Origin: Hymenobacter busanensis
Lineage (GTDB): Bacteria > Bacteroidota > Bacteroidia > Cytophagales > Hymenobacteraceae
Direction: 5' to 3'
Length of the DNA stretch: 64,000 bases
NCBI RefSeq assembly: GCF_008727865.1
Contig: NZ_VTWU01000003.1
Coordinates: 310,001 to 374,000, forward strand
Shown here: positions 25,742-33,651 of the stretch, piece after piece
Layout of the letters: each line of letters opens with the position of its first letter
Position numbering within the stretch: the first letter of the stretch is position 1
The notes under the pieces: model-generated
The model's input: the letters and a program-made list of their open reading frames with translations, nothing else
Database searches by the model: none
What the model was told of the DNA's origin: nothing
Program-made: the position numbers and the translations under genes

Positions 25742-25880
25742 CGGAAATCGGCCTGAGTCGGTGGCTGTAGCGGGGAATTAGGGAGGACGGCAAAAGCGAA
25801 ACAATCGGGGCCGGAGCTAGGGCGCCCACGGCGCCTCTTGGAGGTGGGGCAAAGACCTGACAATTCTTACCGGCAACCAG

Positions 25881-25888
25881 TAGCTTTG
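25881..25888 (+). promoter_or_regulatory. -7 promoter box of the 496-residue membrane protein gene
   Basis: tagctttg matches TAnnTTTG and lies 31 bases before the ATG at 25920. With the minus-strand box at 25734-25741 it defines a divergent promoter region. Confidence 0.5.
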
Positions 25889-25919
25889 CCAGGCTGCCCA
25901 TTGTGTCCTCCGCCACCGC

Positions 25920-27410
25920 ATGTCTACCCCGGTTATTGCTTCGCGTTTTGGCCGCCTCGGCGGGCCCATTCTGCTGGCTGCGTTTGCCGTTTTGTGCCTG
26001 CTGCCCTTTCTGGTTTTGTGCTGGTACGCCCATCCCTCAGCCGACGATTTCCTGCAGGCTAACGACGTGCGTAAACACGGCCACTGGGGCTACATGCCCT
26101 ACATGTACCTGAACTGGACCGGGCGCTACACCTCGTTGCTGCTGTGGGGCTTGCTGCACCCAGTGGTATACGGCAATACCACCGAAGGCTACGGCTTGGT
26201 ATGCCTGGCACTGCTCGCGGCGCTGCCCTGTGCTTTCTATGCACTTTTCCGCTCGTTGCTGGCCGGTGCATTTCGCCGCTACCAGCTGTGGCTGGCAGCC
26301 GGCATAGGCACAGCACTGTTTCTGCTGCAAATGCCCAGCCCCGCCGAAGCGTTTTACTGGATTACCAGCACCTACAACTACCTGCTGCCGGCTTTGCTTA
26401 CGCTGTTGTGGCTGGCGGTTGTAGTGCGCCATGCCGTGGCCACCCAGCCCGCGGCGTGCTGCCGGTGGCTGGTCGCGGCATCCCTGCTGGCCGTGGTTAT
26501 CATTGGGGGCAACGAGACCAACGCGCTGCCCTTGGCGGTGGGCGTCACAGGTTTTACGGTGATGCGCAGCCTGCAGCGCCGCCGTATTCTGTGGCACTAC
26601 GTGGCGCTGACTGCAGTGGTGGGACTGGCCTGCGCAGCGGCGTTTCTGGCGCCCGGCAATTTCATGCGCATGGGGCAGCCTGACCAGCAATTCCCGCTGC
26701 CGCAAGCGGTCCAGCTGGCAGTTCAGTCAGCCTACCAAAGCGTAGCTAATTGGCTGGGGAATGGCGTGCTCATAGCCTTCACCGTGCTGCTGGCGCCCCT
26801 AAGCTACCGGCTGTGGCGCCTCCCCGATTTGCCGCTCAATCGGCTGGCACAAAACCCGCTTTTCATTACCCTGCTCATGCCGGTAGTGCTGGTGCTGGTG
26901 ATGTTGCTGGCGTGGTGGAGTACCCGCCAGATCTTGCCGTTCCGGGCACAGAACTCGCTCTATCTGTTTTTTCTGATCGGGTGGTTTCTCAACGCCCATG
27001 CTTGGCTGCGCTACCTCTGGCGTCGCACCGAACCCACTGCTTTTGCCCTGCCCTGGTATATTCAAACGGTGCTTATTGGCTGGATAGCCGCCCTATTTGC
27101 TGTGGGCCACACGTGGAAGTTGAGCGGCAACGAGCCGCATGAAAATGTCAACTCAACCAACAACATCGTGGAAGCTTATCACGACTGGCTCGACGGCACC
27201 GCTGCCCGCTACGATGCGCAACTCACCGCTCGCTACCAGAGCCTGCGCTACTCAGACTGGTCAGGCTCCACCGACGCCGTGGTGGAGCCGCTCCAGTCGC
27301 CGCCCCGCACGCTGCTGTTCGGCGACATTACCACCGACGTCTACGACTGGTCCAACCAAGCCTATGCCGAGTTCTTTGGCAAGAAAACCATCCGTACCGA
27401 TTGGCACTAG
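25920..27410 (+). CDS. Polytopic membrane protein (DUF6056/GT-C-like)
   Basis: A 496-residue inner-membrane protein with about ten hydrophobic helices and a soluble C-terminal tail (residues about 410-496). The acidic SADDFLQAND after the first helix and LNWTGRYTS resemble DUF6056 and GT-C glycosyltransferases, where acidic residues in the first periplasmic loop bind a lipid-linked sugar donor. NETNALP in the middle is also typical of that group. A glycosyl-transfer role is inferred; no polysaccharide genes are adjacent. Confidence 0.7.
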   Translation: MSTPVIASRFGRLGGPILLAAFAVLCLLPFLVLCWYAHPSADDFLQANDVRKHGHWGYMPYMYLNWTGRYTSLLLWGLLHPVVYGNTTEGYGLVCLALLAALPCAFYALFRSLLAGAFRRYQLWLAAGIGTALFLLQMPSPAEAFYWITSTYNYLLPALLTLLWLAVVVRHAVATQPAACCRWLVAASLLAVVIIGGNETNALPLAVGVTGFTVMRSLQRRRILWHYVALTAVVGLACAAAFLAPGNFMRMGQPDQQFPLPQAVQLAVQSAYQSVANWLGNGVLIAFTVLLAPLSYRLWRLPDLPLNRLAQNPLFITLLMPVVLVLVMLLAWWSTRQILPFRAQNSLYLFFLIGWFLNAHAWLRYLWRRTEPTAFALPWYIQTVLIGWIAALFAVGHTWKLSGNEPHENVNSTNNIVEAYHDWLDGTAARYDAQLTARYQSLRYSDWSGSTDAVVEPLQSPPRTLLFGDITTDVYDWSNQAYAEFFGKKTIRTDWH

Positions 27411-27446
27411 TCGTCGGCAGGTCCTCGCTCCCCAACCATCTGCTTC

Positions 27447-27827
27447 ATGCAACACCTTCACCACGACGACGCTCCCAAAGCCGTAGGGCCCTATTCGCAA
27501 GCCATTGTAGCCGGTGGCTTGGTATTCTGCTCCGGCCAAACCCCGCTCGTACCGGCCTCGATGCAAATCGAAGCTACCGCCATCGAAGGCCAGACCCGCC
27601 AGGCGCTGGCCAACCTGGAAACCGTGCTGTCGGCCGCTGGCCTCGGGCTGTCGGACATCGTGAAAACGACCGTGTTCCTGAAAAACTTTGCCGATTTCCA
27701 GCGCATGAACGCGATATACGCCGAAGTGTTCGGTGCCCACCGCCCGGCCCGCACCACTGTGGAGGTGTCGCGTTTGCCGCTCGATGCGTTGGTCGAAATT
27801 GAATGCATTGCCGCCCTGCGCGGTTAG
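27447..27827 (+). CDS. RidA family deaminase
   Basis: A 126-residue YjgF/YER057c/UK114 protein that hydrolyses reactive enamine/imine intermediates from PLP enzymes. The family marks APKAVGPYSQAIVAGGLVFC, LGLSDIVKTTVFLKN and PARTTVEVSRLPLDALVEIE are all present, including the Arg of ARTTVEV and the final Glu needed for activity. It forms a cytosolic trimer in relatives. It follows the membrane-protein gene by 36 bases. Confidence 0.95.
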   Translation: MQHLHHDDAPKAVGPYSQAIVAGGLVFCSGQTPLVPASMQIEATAIEGQTRQALANLETVLSAAGLGLSDIVKTTVFLKNFADFQRMNAIYAEVFGAHRPARTTVEVSRLPLDALVEIECIAALRG

Positions 27828-27837
27828 TAGCCTCTGT

Positions 27838-28002
27838 ATGCCCGCTCAACCCCAGCCGCTCCAGCCCGGCGACTACTACTTCACGCCCGAAGGCTACATG
27901 GTCTTCACCGAACAGTACCACCGCCGCCGCGGCACGTGCTGCGGCAGCGGCTGCCGCCATTGCCCGTGGCGCTCGAAAAAAACCGCGTCGACGGGCCAGT
28001 AA
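27838..28002 (+). CDS. DUF5522 family small Cys-rich protein
   Basis: A 54-residue protein. It contains GDYYFTPEGYMVFTEQYH and the Cys cluster CCGSGCRHCPW, the signature of DUF5522, which is likely a metal-binding site. The function is unknown. It starts 10 bases after the ridA-like stop, so it is probably co-transcribed with it. Confidence 0.85.
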   Translation: MPAQPQPLQPGDYYFTPEGYMVFTEQYHRRRGTCCGSGCRHCPWRSKKTASTGQ

Positions 28003-28033
28003 TGCGCTAACGAACTGTTTTTTAGCCTAGCGG

Positions 28034-28064
28034 TTTGTCTTCTTCAGACTTTTGCCGATATTTG
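28034..28064 (+). promoter_or_regulatory. rpmB promoter, TTTG-N19-GATATTTG
   Basis: A -33 box tttg at 28034-28037, a 19-base spacer and a -7 box gatatttg at 28057-28064 (one mismatch to TAnnTTTG). Transcription would start near 28071, giving a 5' leader of about 37 bases. Confidence 0.75.
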
Positions 28065-28107
28065 CGCCCCTGTTTCCTGCATAGTCACTTCAAGTACACA
28101 CATAGCC

Positions 28108-28347
28108 ATGGCCCGAGTTTGTGATCTGACCGGCAAGCGCACCCGCGTTGGTAACAACGTGTCGCACGCCAACAACAAGACCAAGCGCAAGTTCTTCCCG
28201 AACCTGCAGAAGAAGCGCTTCTACATCCCCGAAGAGGATGCTTGGGTAACGCTGAAAGTGGCCACGTCCACCATCCGCACGATCAACAAGAACGGCATCA
28301 TGGCCGTGTTGAAGAAAGCCAAGCAGCAAGGCTTCATCGTGTACTAA
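28108..28347 (+). CDS. rpmB: 50S ribosomal protein L28
   Basis: A 79-residue ribosomal protein of the large subunit. [20 protein letters not shown], followed by [17 protein letters not shown], is the standard L28 head; the length matches the family. It stands apart from rpmG by the M24 peptidase gene, whereas in many Bacteroidota rpmB, rpmG, DUF4295 and ftsY are contiguous. Confidence 0.97.
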   Translation: MARVCDLTGKRTRVGNNVSHANNKTKRKFFPNLQKKRFYIPEEDAWVTLKVATSTIRTINKNGIMAVLKKAKQQGFIVY

Positions 28348-28383
28348 GCATACCGTGCCGGGCCACTAGGCCAGCGCAAGCAC

Positions 28384-28413
28384 AAGGCCCGCTTCTGAAT
28401 AGGAGCGGGCCTT
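28384..28413 (+). terminator. Terminator of rpmB
   Basis: Stem aaggcccgct / agcgggcctt with a 10-base loop, 36 bases after the L28 stop; only a weak T tail follows. Confidence 0.6.
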
Positions 28414-28586
28414 GCTGCGTTGTGGAAGATAGGATTGTGGCCCGAAAAAGTTACCAAAGCAAGCCAAAACAATTACCTTTTGGCAGCAACCCTGCAACTG
28501 TTTCCGGTTTCCTTTCGCCGACCTTGAAACAGGCCGTTTCGGGGCTCACTCACCAAGTGGCAGTAGCTACTGTTTTTCGCGTTGTT

Positions 28587-30239
28587 ATGAATGTACGTCG
28601 TCTCGTTGCGGCTACTCACTGGCCCGTGGCGCTGCTTGCCTTGGCCATTTCAGCCGCCGCTCCGGCCCAGGCTCAGCGACAGGCCGGCCCCGGCCGCCCC
28701 ACCGATTTTCTGGACCCCGGCTTCCACCGCGCCCGCCGCGAAGCCCTGCGCCAGCAAATGCCCGCCGGCTCGGTGGCGGTGCTGTTTGCGGCCCCCGTGC
28801 GCAACCGCGCCAACGACGTGGACTTCATCTACCACCAAAGCCCCGATCTGTACTACCTCACCGGCTACGACGAGCCACAGGCCGTGCTGGTGCTCTTCAA
28901 AGAGTCGCAGAGCATTGGCGGGCAGGCCGGCGTAACCGAGGCCATGTTTGTGCAGCCCCGCAACCCGAAAGCCGAATCCTGGACCGGGCGCCGCCTCGGT
29001 ACCGAGGGCGCCAAGCAGCAGCTCAAGCTGCAGTATGTGGCCGACAACAAGGAATTTGCCACCGCCGCCATTCCGTGGAGCAGCTTCAGCCAGGTGCTGT
29101 TTACCGAGTTGCCCACCGACGTGCGCGACGACCCCCGCGACCCCGCCGACCTCTACAACCTGATAGCCACGTTCCGGCAAAAATCCAGCATCCCCGCCGA
29201 TTACAGCCCCGACCTGGCCCAGGCGCACCAGCTCATTCAGAAGTACGGCGTGCAGGCTGCGTCCAACCTGCGGCCGATGCTCACCAACATGGCCAGCTCC
29301 CAGCCGCAGGTGGCGGCCGATGCCTATGTGCAGGCCTACCTGAAAGCCGAAACCGACGACGCCCGCCAAAAAGTAATGGCCACTCGTCCCGCCCCATCGC
29401 GCTACGATGGCACGACGCTGAACGCGGCCCTCGACGAGCTGCGGGCCGTCAAGACGCCCGAGGAGCTGAAGCTGCTGCGTCGGGCCATCCGCATTTCTAC
29501 CGTGGGCCAGCAGGAAGTGATGAAAGCCCTGCGCCCCGACATGGCCGAAAACGAGGTGCAGGCCCTGCACGAGTACGTGTACCGCCGCTACGGCGCCGAG
29601 TTTGAAGGCTACCCCAGCATTGTGGGTGCCGGCGCCAACGGCTGCATCCTGCACTACGAAACCAACGACAAACCCCGCATCGGCAACGACCTGATTCTGA
29701 TGGACTGCGGCGCCGAATACCACGGCTACTCCGCCGACGTGACGCGCACCGCACCGCCCTCGGGTAAGTTTTCGCCCGAGCAAAAGCAGATTTACGAGCT
29801 GGTGCTGGCCGCGCAGGATGCCGGTATTGCCGCCTGCAAGCCCGGCGCCGAGTTTCAGGCGCCCGACAAAGCCGCCCGCAAAGTGGTGGAAGACGGCCTG
29901 CTGAAGCTCGGCCTCATCAAAACGGCCGCCGAAGCCCGCCAGTACTTCCCGCACGGGACTTCGCACTACCTCGGCCTCGACGTGCACGACCGCGGCAGCT
30001 ACGGCCCGCTCAAGGCCGGCAACGTGATTACCGTCGAGCCCGGCATCTACATTCCCGAGGGCAGCCCCTGCGACAAAAAGTGGTGGAACATCGGCGTGCG
30101 CATCGAAGACGACATCCTTATCACGCCCAGTGGATGGGAAAACCTCTCGAAAGACGCGCCGCGCACCGTGGCCGAGGTCGAAAGCCTGATGGCCAAGCCC
30201 AGCCCCATCGACAACTACAAGCTGCCCGAACTGAAGTAA
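28587..30239 (+). CDS. Exported M24-family (aminopeptidase P-like) peptidase
   Basis: A 550-residue Xaa-Pro aminopeptidase relative. ATG at 28587 gives a leader (VALLALAISAAAPAQAQ); the frame is open upstream but that part overlaps rpmB out of frame. The N-terminal AMP_N domain (residues about 45-190) has DFIYHQSPDLYYLTGYDEP. The catalytic pita-bread fold has all five metal ligands: two Asp in LMDCGAEYHGYSADVTRT, His in FPHGTSHYLGLDVHDRG, Glu in VEPGIYIP and Glu in GVRIEDDIL. It should remove N-terminal residues before proline in the periplasm. It is inserted between rpmB and rpmG. Confidence 0.93.
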   Translation: MNVRRLVAATHWPVALLALAISAAAPAQAQRQAGPGRPTDFLDPGFHRARREALRQQMPAGSVAVLFAAPVRNRANDVDFIYHQSPDLYYLTGYDEPQAVLVLFKESQSIGGQAGVTEAMFVQPRNPKAESWTGRRLGTEGAKQQLKLQYVADNKEFATAAIPWSSFSQVLFTELPTDVRDDPRDPADLYNLIATFRQKSSIPADYSPDLAQAHQLIQKYGVQAASNLRPMLTNMASSQPQVAADAYVQAYLKAETDDARQKVMATRPAPSRYDGTTLNAALDELRAVKTPEELKLLRRAIRISTVGQQEVMKALRPDMAENEVQALHEYVYRRYGAEFEGYPSIVGAGANGCILHYETNDKPRIGNDLILMDCGAEYHGYSADVTRTAPPSGKFSPEQKQIYELVLAAQDAGIAACKPGAEFQAPDKAARKVVEDGLLKLGLIKTAAEARQYFPHGTSHYLGLDVHDRGSYGPLKAGNVITVEPGIYIPEGSPCDKKWWNIGVRIEDDILITPSGWENLSKDAPRTVAEVESLMAKPSPIDNYKLPELK

Positions 30240-30293
30240 GCTCACCACCTGCGGCTTTGCGGCCGCAAAGTTCTGACGACTATTATTCAGGAG

Positions 30294-30324
30294 TTTGTCA
30301 AATCCAAAAAGCTGCGTACCTTTG
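30294..30324 (+). promoter_or_regulatory. rpmG operon promoter, TTTG-N19-TACCTTTG
   Basis: The best promoter in the window: tttg at 30294-30297, a 19-base spacer and tacctttg at 30317-30324, a perfect Bacteroidota consensus. Transcription would start near 30331, about 33 bases before the rpmG ATG. Confidence 0.85.
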
Positions 30325-30363
30325 CAGTCCTGAAATCGAAATCCACGCCCTGTCACTACCACG

Positions 30364-30546
30364 ATGGCCAAAAAAGGAAACCGGGTGCAGGTGATTCTGG
30401 AATGCACCGAGCATAAAAACTCGGGTCAGCCGGGCACCTCGCGCTACATCACCACGAAGAACCGCAAGAACACGCCCGAGCGCATTGAGCTGAAGAAATT
30501 CAACCCGGTGCTGAAGAAGATGACCGTTCACAAGGAAATCAAGTAA
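30364..30546 (+). CDS. rpmG: 50S ribosomal protein L33
   Basis: A 60-residue L33 protein. [19 protein letters not shown] and [20 protein letters not shown] are diagnostic. It lacks the two CxxC pairs, so it is the zinc-independent form. It is the first gene of the rpmG-DUF4295 pair that leads to ftsY, an order widely kept in Bacteroidota. Confidence 0.97.
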   Translation: MAKKGNRVQVILECTEHKNSGQPGTSRYITTKNRKNTPERIELKKFNPVLKKMTVHKEIK

Positions 30547-30554
30547 GCTGAACC

Positions 30555-30716
30555 ATGGCTAAGAAAGTAGTAGCTACCCTGAAAACCCCGGGCGGCAAAG
30601 ACTGGGCGAAAGTGATTCGCGCGGTCCGCTCGCCCAAAACCGGCGCCTACACCTTCAAGGAGGAAATGGTGCCCGTTGACAAGGTGCAAGAGTTCATCGC
30701 CACCGGCGTTAAATAA
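30555..30716 (+). CDS. DUF4295 family small basic protein
   Basis: A 53-residue protein, MAKKVVATLKTPGGKDWAKV onward, matching DUF4295, a Bacteroidota-specific basic protein always found between rpmG and ftsY. The neighbourhood and charge suggest a ribosome-associated role, but this is inference. It begins 8 bases after the rpmG stop and should share its transcript. It is too short to be picked up by many gene finders. Confidence 0.92.
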   Translation: MAKKVVATLKTPGGKDWAKVIRAVRSPKTGAYTFKEEMVPVDKVQEFIATGVK

Positions 30717-31028
30717 GCTCTTTGCGGGCGTGCCGAGTCGAATCGTTGGTTCAGCCCAGGTTCGATTTTTCTACGGGTTGTTCCGTAGCTCGCCCGTTAT
30801 GTAAAAGAAAAAGTCCCGCCGAACCGTGGGACTTTTTTGCGTTGTACCACGCCGTACTGGCTGCGCTGCCAAGGCGGTGCCCAACTACATCCGGCGCGCT
30901 TCGTTAGCTTCGCTGGCATTTCGTTTAACGTCCCGCGACGTGGAAGCCGGCTCAACGGCCTGGTTCCGGTTCGCGTTACCCTCTACGTTCCCGGCGGCGG
31001 TTGCTGGCCGAGATTGAAGCCCGACTGC
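30717..31028. other. Gene-free stretch before ftsY
   Basis: Contains only the terminator at 30808-30837. The remaining 190 bases before ftsY are GC-rich, without a coding frame of family type and without a full TAnnTTTG box that I can place. Confidence 0.5.
30808..30837 (+). terminator. Terminator of the rpmG-DUF4295 unit
   Basis: aaaaagtccc / gggacttttt with a 10-base loop and a T run of six; the A tract on the other side would also let it work on the minus strand. It separates DUF4295 from ftsY. Confidence 0.85.
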
Positions 31029-32009
31029 ATGGGACTGTTTGATTTTTTCAAAAAGGACAAAGAAGCCCCCGAACAGCGCGAGTCGCTGGACAAAGGCCTG
31101 GAGAAAACCAAAACCAGCTTTTTCGACCAGCTGAGCAAGGCGGTGGTCGGTAAAAGCACCGTCGACGAAGCGGTGCTCGACGACCTGGAAACCATGCTCG
31201 TGCACGCCGACGTGGGCATCGACACCACGGTGAAGGTGATTGACCGCATTGAAAAGCGCGTGGCCCGCGACAAGTACGTGAGCACCTCGGAGCTGGACCG
31301 CATTCTGCGCGAGGAGATTACCGAGCTGCTGCAGCGCCCCGATTCGGGCTCGACGGCCGTGCTGGAGCGCCCCGACCGCGGCGCCAGCGGCCAGCCCTTC
31401 GTGATTATGGTGGTGGGCGTGAACGGCGTGGGCAAAACCACAACCATCGGCAAACTGGCCCACCGCTTCCACTCGGCGGGCAAGAAAGTGGTGCTGGGGG
31501 CGGCCGATACCTTCCGCGCCGCCGCCGTCGATCAGCTCATCATCTGGGGGCAGCGCGTGGGCGTGCCGGTTATTTCGCACGGCATGAACACCGACCCGGC
31601 CTCCGTGGCCTACGACGCGGTGCAGAAAGGCGTGGACATGCAGGCCGACGTGGTCATCATCGACACGGCCGGACGCCTGCACAACAAGGTGAACCTGATG
31701 AACGAGCTGAGCAAGATCAAGCGCGTGATGCAGAAGGTGATTCCCGATGCCCCGCACGAGGTGCTGCTGGTGCTCGACGGCAGCACCGGCCAGAACGCGT
31801 TTCTGCAGGCCAAGGAATTCACGAAAGCCACCGAGGTATCGGCGCTGGCCATTACCAAGCTCGACGGCACGGCCAAGGGCGGGGTGGTCATTGGCATCAG
31901 CGACCAGCTGAACGTGCCGGTGCGCTACATCGGCGTGGGCGAGAAAATGACCGACCTGCAGCTCTTCGACCGCCGCACGTTCGTCGATTCGCTGTTTTCA
32001 AAAAAGTAA
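31029..32009 (+). CDS. ftsY: Signal recognition particle receptor FtsY
   Basis: A 326-residue SRP-type GTPase that docks ribosome-SRP complexes at the inner membrane. The start MGLFDFFKKDKEAP is a short amphipathic membrane-targeting helix with almost no acidic A domain, as usual in Bacteroidota. G1 is GVNGVGKTT (130-138), then AADTFRAAAVDQL, DTAGR (212-216) and TKLDGTAKGG (276-285). ATG at 31029 is clear. Confidence 0.97.
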   Translation: MGLFDFFKKDKEAPEQRESLDKGLEKTKTSFFDQLSKAVVGKSTVDEAVLDDLETMLVHADVGIDTTVKVIDRIEKRVARDKYVSTSELDRILREEITELLQRPDSGSTAVLERPDRGASGQPFVIMVVGVNGVGKTTTIGKLAHRFHSAGKKVVLGAADTFRAAAVDQLIIWGQRVGVPVISHGMNTDPASVAYDAVQKGVDMQADVVIIDTAGRLHNKVNLMNELSKIKRVMQKVIPDAPHEVLLVLDGSTGQNAFLQAKEFTKATEVSALAITKLDGTAKGGVVIGISDQLNVPVRYIGVGEKMTDLQLFDRRTFVDSLFSKK

Positions 32010-32026
32010 AACAGAAGTAGATTAAC

Positions 32027-32132
32027 TGTCATCCTGAGGCGCAGCCGAAGGACCTTACCACATTAGAGCAGGGCGTTGCTACGTCACTCGTTCAGCCGTG
32101 AGAAGGTCCTTCGGCTGCGCCTCAGGATGACA
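32027..32132. repeat. Dispersed hairpin repeat, perfect 30-bp arms
   Basis: Arms 32027-32056 (beginning tgtcatcctgaggcgcagcc) and 32103-32132 are exact reverse complements around a 46-base loop. The loop end cgttcagccgtgag matches the loop of the copy at 5946-6032 in inverted orientation, and a decayed copy lies at 1482-1580. Placed 17 bases after ftsY, it may also terminate its transcript. Confidence 0.85.
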
Positions 32133-32206
32133 AGTTGTATACAGGCATTGGCTTGCCCTACAAATCTGCGGAACGTTCGGCCTAGGAAAAGGCGTTGGCT
32201 CCTGCG

Positions 32207-32214
32207 TACCTTTG
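32207..32214 (+). promoter_or_regulatory. -7 promoter box upstream of rimO
   Basis: tacctttg, a full TAnnTTTG match, 111 bases before the rimO ATG. No -33 TTTG at 19 bases; a ttgg lies nearer. Confidence 0.45.
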
Positions 32215-32325
32215 CGCTCCAATTTTCGCCCGCGGCGGAAGTGAGACAAAATGTTCAGTATTAGGTGCTTTCCGCAAGGAGGCGCCGCTCAACGATACGC
32301 GAAGTGAAACTTTGCGCTACTGCAG

Positions 32326-33651
32326 ATGAAAGTAAAAGGCAATCGGGCCAACAAGGTCAACGTCATCACGCTGGGCTGCTCCAAAAACCTGGTCGACTCG
32401 GAAGTATTGATGGGCCAGCTGCGCGGCAACGGCTACGATGTGACGCACGAATCGACCAAGGACGAGTCGGGCATTGTCATCATCAACACCTGCGGCTTCA
32501 TCGACAACGCCAAGCAGGAAAGCATCGACACCATTCTGCAATACGCCGACGCGAAGGAAGCCGGCAAGGTGGATAAGGTGTATGTGACGGGCTGCCTCTC
32601 GCAGCGCTACAAAGACCAGCTGGAAGTGGAAATTCCGCAGGTCGACGCCTACTTCGGCACCCTGGAGCTGCCCCAGCTGCTCAAGACGCTGAACGCCGAC
32701 TACAAGCACGAGTTGGTGGGCGAGCGGCTGCTGACCACGCCCAAGCACTACGCCTACTTCAAGATTGCCGAGGGCTGCAACCGCCCCTGCTCGTTCTGCG
32801 CCATCCCGCTGATGCGCGGCAAGCACGTGGACAAGCCCATGGACGACTTGGTGACCGAAGCCAAAAAGCTGGCGGCCTTGGGTACCAAAGAGCTGATTCT
32901 GATTGCGCAAGACCTGACCTACTACGGCCTGGAGAAATACGGCGAGCGGAAACTGGCCGAGCTGGTGCGCCGCTTGTCGGACGTGAATGGCATCGACTGG
33001 ATTCGCTTGCAGTACGCCTACCCCTCGCAGTTTCCGATGGAAGTGCTGGACGTGATGCAGGAGCGCGAAAACGTGTGCAAGTACCTGGATATGCCCTTGC
33101 AGCACATTTCCGACAATATGCTCAAGACCATGCGCCGCGGCATTACCAAGCGCCGCACGCTGGAACTGGTCGACCAGATTCGGCAGCGCATGCCCGACAT
33201 TGCCCTGCGCACCACCCTCATTGCCGGCCACCCCGGCGAAACCGGCCAGGACTTCGCTGAGCTCTACGACTTCGTGGAGCAGGCCCGCTTCGAGCGCCTC
33301 GGCATCTTCACCTACTCGCACGAGGAAAGCACCCACGCCTACACGCTGGAAGACAACGTGCCCGACGAGGTGAAGCAGGAGCGCGCCGACGCCATCATGG
33401 AGCTGCAGCAGGGCATTTCGATGGACTTGAATGAGGCCAAAGTAGGCCAGACCTACAAAGTGCTCTTCGACCGCAAGGAAAGCGGCTACTGGGTGGGCCG
33501 CACGCAGTACGACTCGCCCGAAGTAGACAACGAAGTGCTGGTGCCCGCCACCGAGCAGTACGTGCGAGTGGGCGACTTCGCGCAGGTGCGCATCACCAGT
33601 GCCTCCGACTTCGACCTGTACGGGGAAGTGGTGGGCGCGGCGGGGCACTAG
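32326..33651 (+). CDS. rimO: Ribosomal protein S12 methylthiotransferase RimO
   Basis: A 441-residue radical-SAM methylthiotransferase that modifies an Asp of ribosomal protein S12. The N-terminal UPF0004 domain supplies Cys18 (TLGCSKNLVDSE), Cys56 (NTCGFIDNA) and Cys90 (TGCLSQRY) for the auxiliary cluster; CNRPCSFC (151-158) binds the SAM cluster; the TRAM domain is at the C-terminus. TLGCSKNLVDSE distinguishes RimO from MiaB. The stop overlaps the convergent acyltransferase stop by 3 bases. Confidence 0.96.
   Translation: MKVKGNRANKVNVITLGCSKNLVDSEVLMGQLRGNGYDVTHESTKDESGIVIINTCGFIDNAKQESIDTILQYADAKEAGKVDKVYVTGCLSQRYKDQLEVEIPQVDAYFGTLELPQLLKTLNADYKHELVGERLLTTPKHYAYFKIAEGCNRPCSFCAIPLMRGKHVDKPMDDLVTEAKKLAALGTKELILIAQDLTYYGLEKYGERKLAELVRRLSDVNGIDWIRLQYAYPSQFPMEVLDVMQERENVCKYLDMPLQHISDNMLKTMRRGITKRRTLELVDQIRQRMPDIALRTTLIAGHPGETGQDFAELYDFVEQARFERLGIFTYSHEESTHAYTLEDNVPDEVKQERADAIMELQQGISMDLNEAKVGQTYKVLFDRKESGYWVGRTQYDSPEVDNEVLVPATEQYVRVGDFAQVRITSASDFDLYGEVVGAAGH

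Larger units (their letters stand above)
32010..32325. other. Intergenic region between ftsY and rimO with repeat and promoter boxes
   Basis: It holds the hairpin repeat at 32027-32132 and a tacctttg box at 32207-32214. A second, one-mismatch box (aaactttg, 32307-32314) would start RNA about 5 bases before the rimO ATG. No gene is seen. Confidence 0.5.

Noticed and set aside
28242-28586. N-terminal extension of the M24 peptidase reaching into rpmB
   Set aside because: It covers the rpmB terminator and reads rpmB out of frame; a signal peptide starts at 28587.
28650-30407. 585-residue open frame on the minus strand across the M24 peptidase gene
   Set aside because: Composition is unnatural and the plus-strand peptidase has all metal ligands.
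30717-30800. Possible tRNA because of ggttcgattt
   Set aside because: No acceptor, D or anticodon stems can be drawn around it.
32326-33651. MiaB rather than RimO
   Set aside because: The TLGCSKNLVDSE head and short TRAM-ended length are those of RimO.
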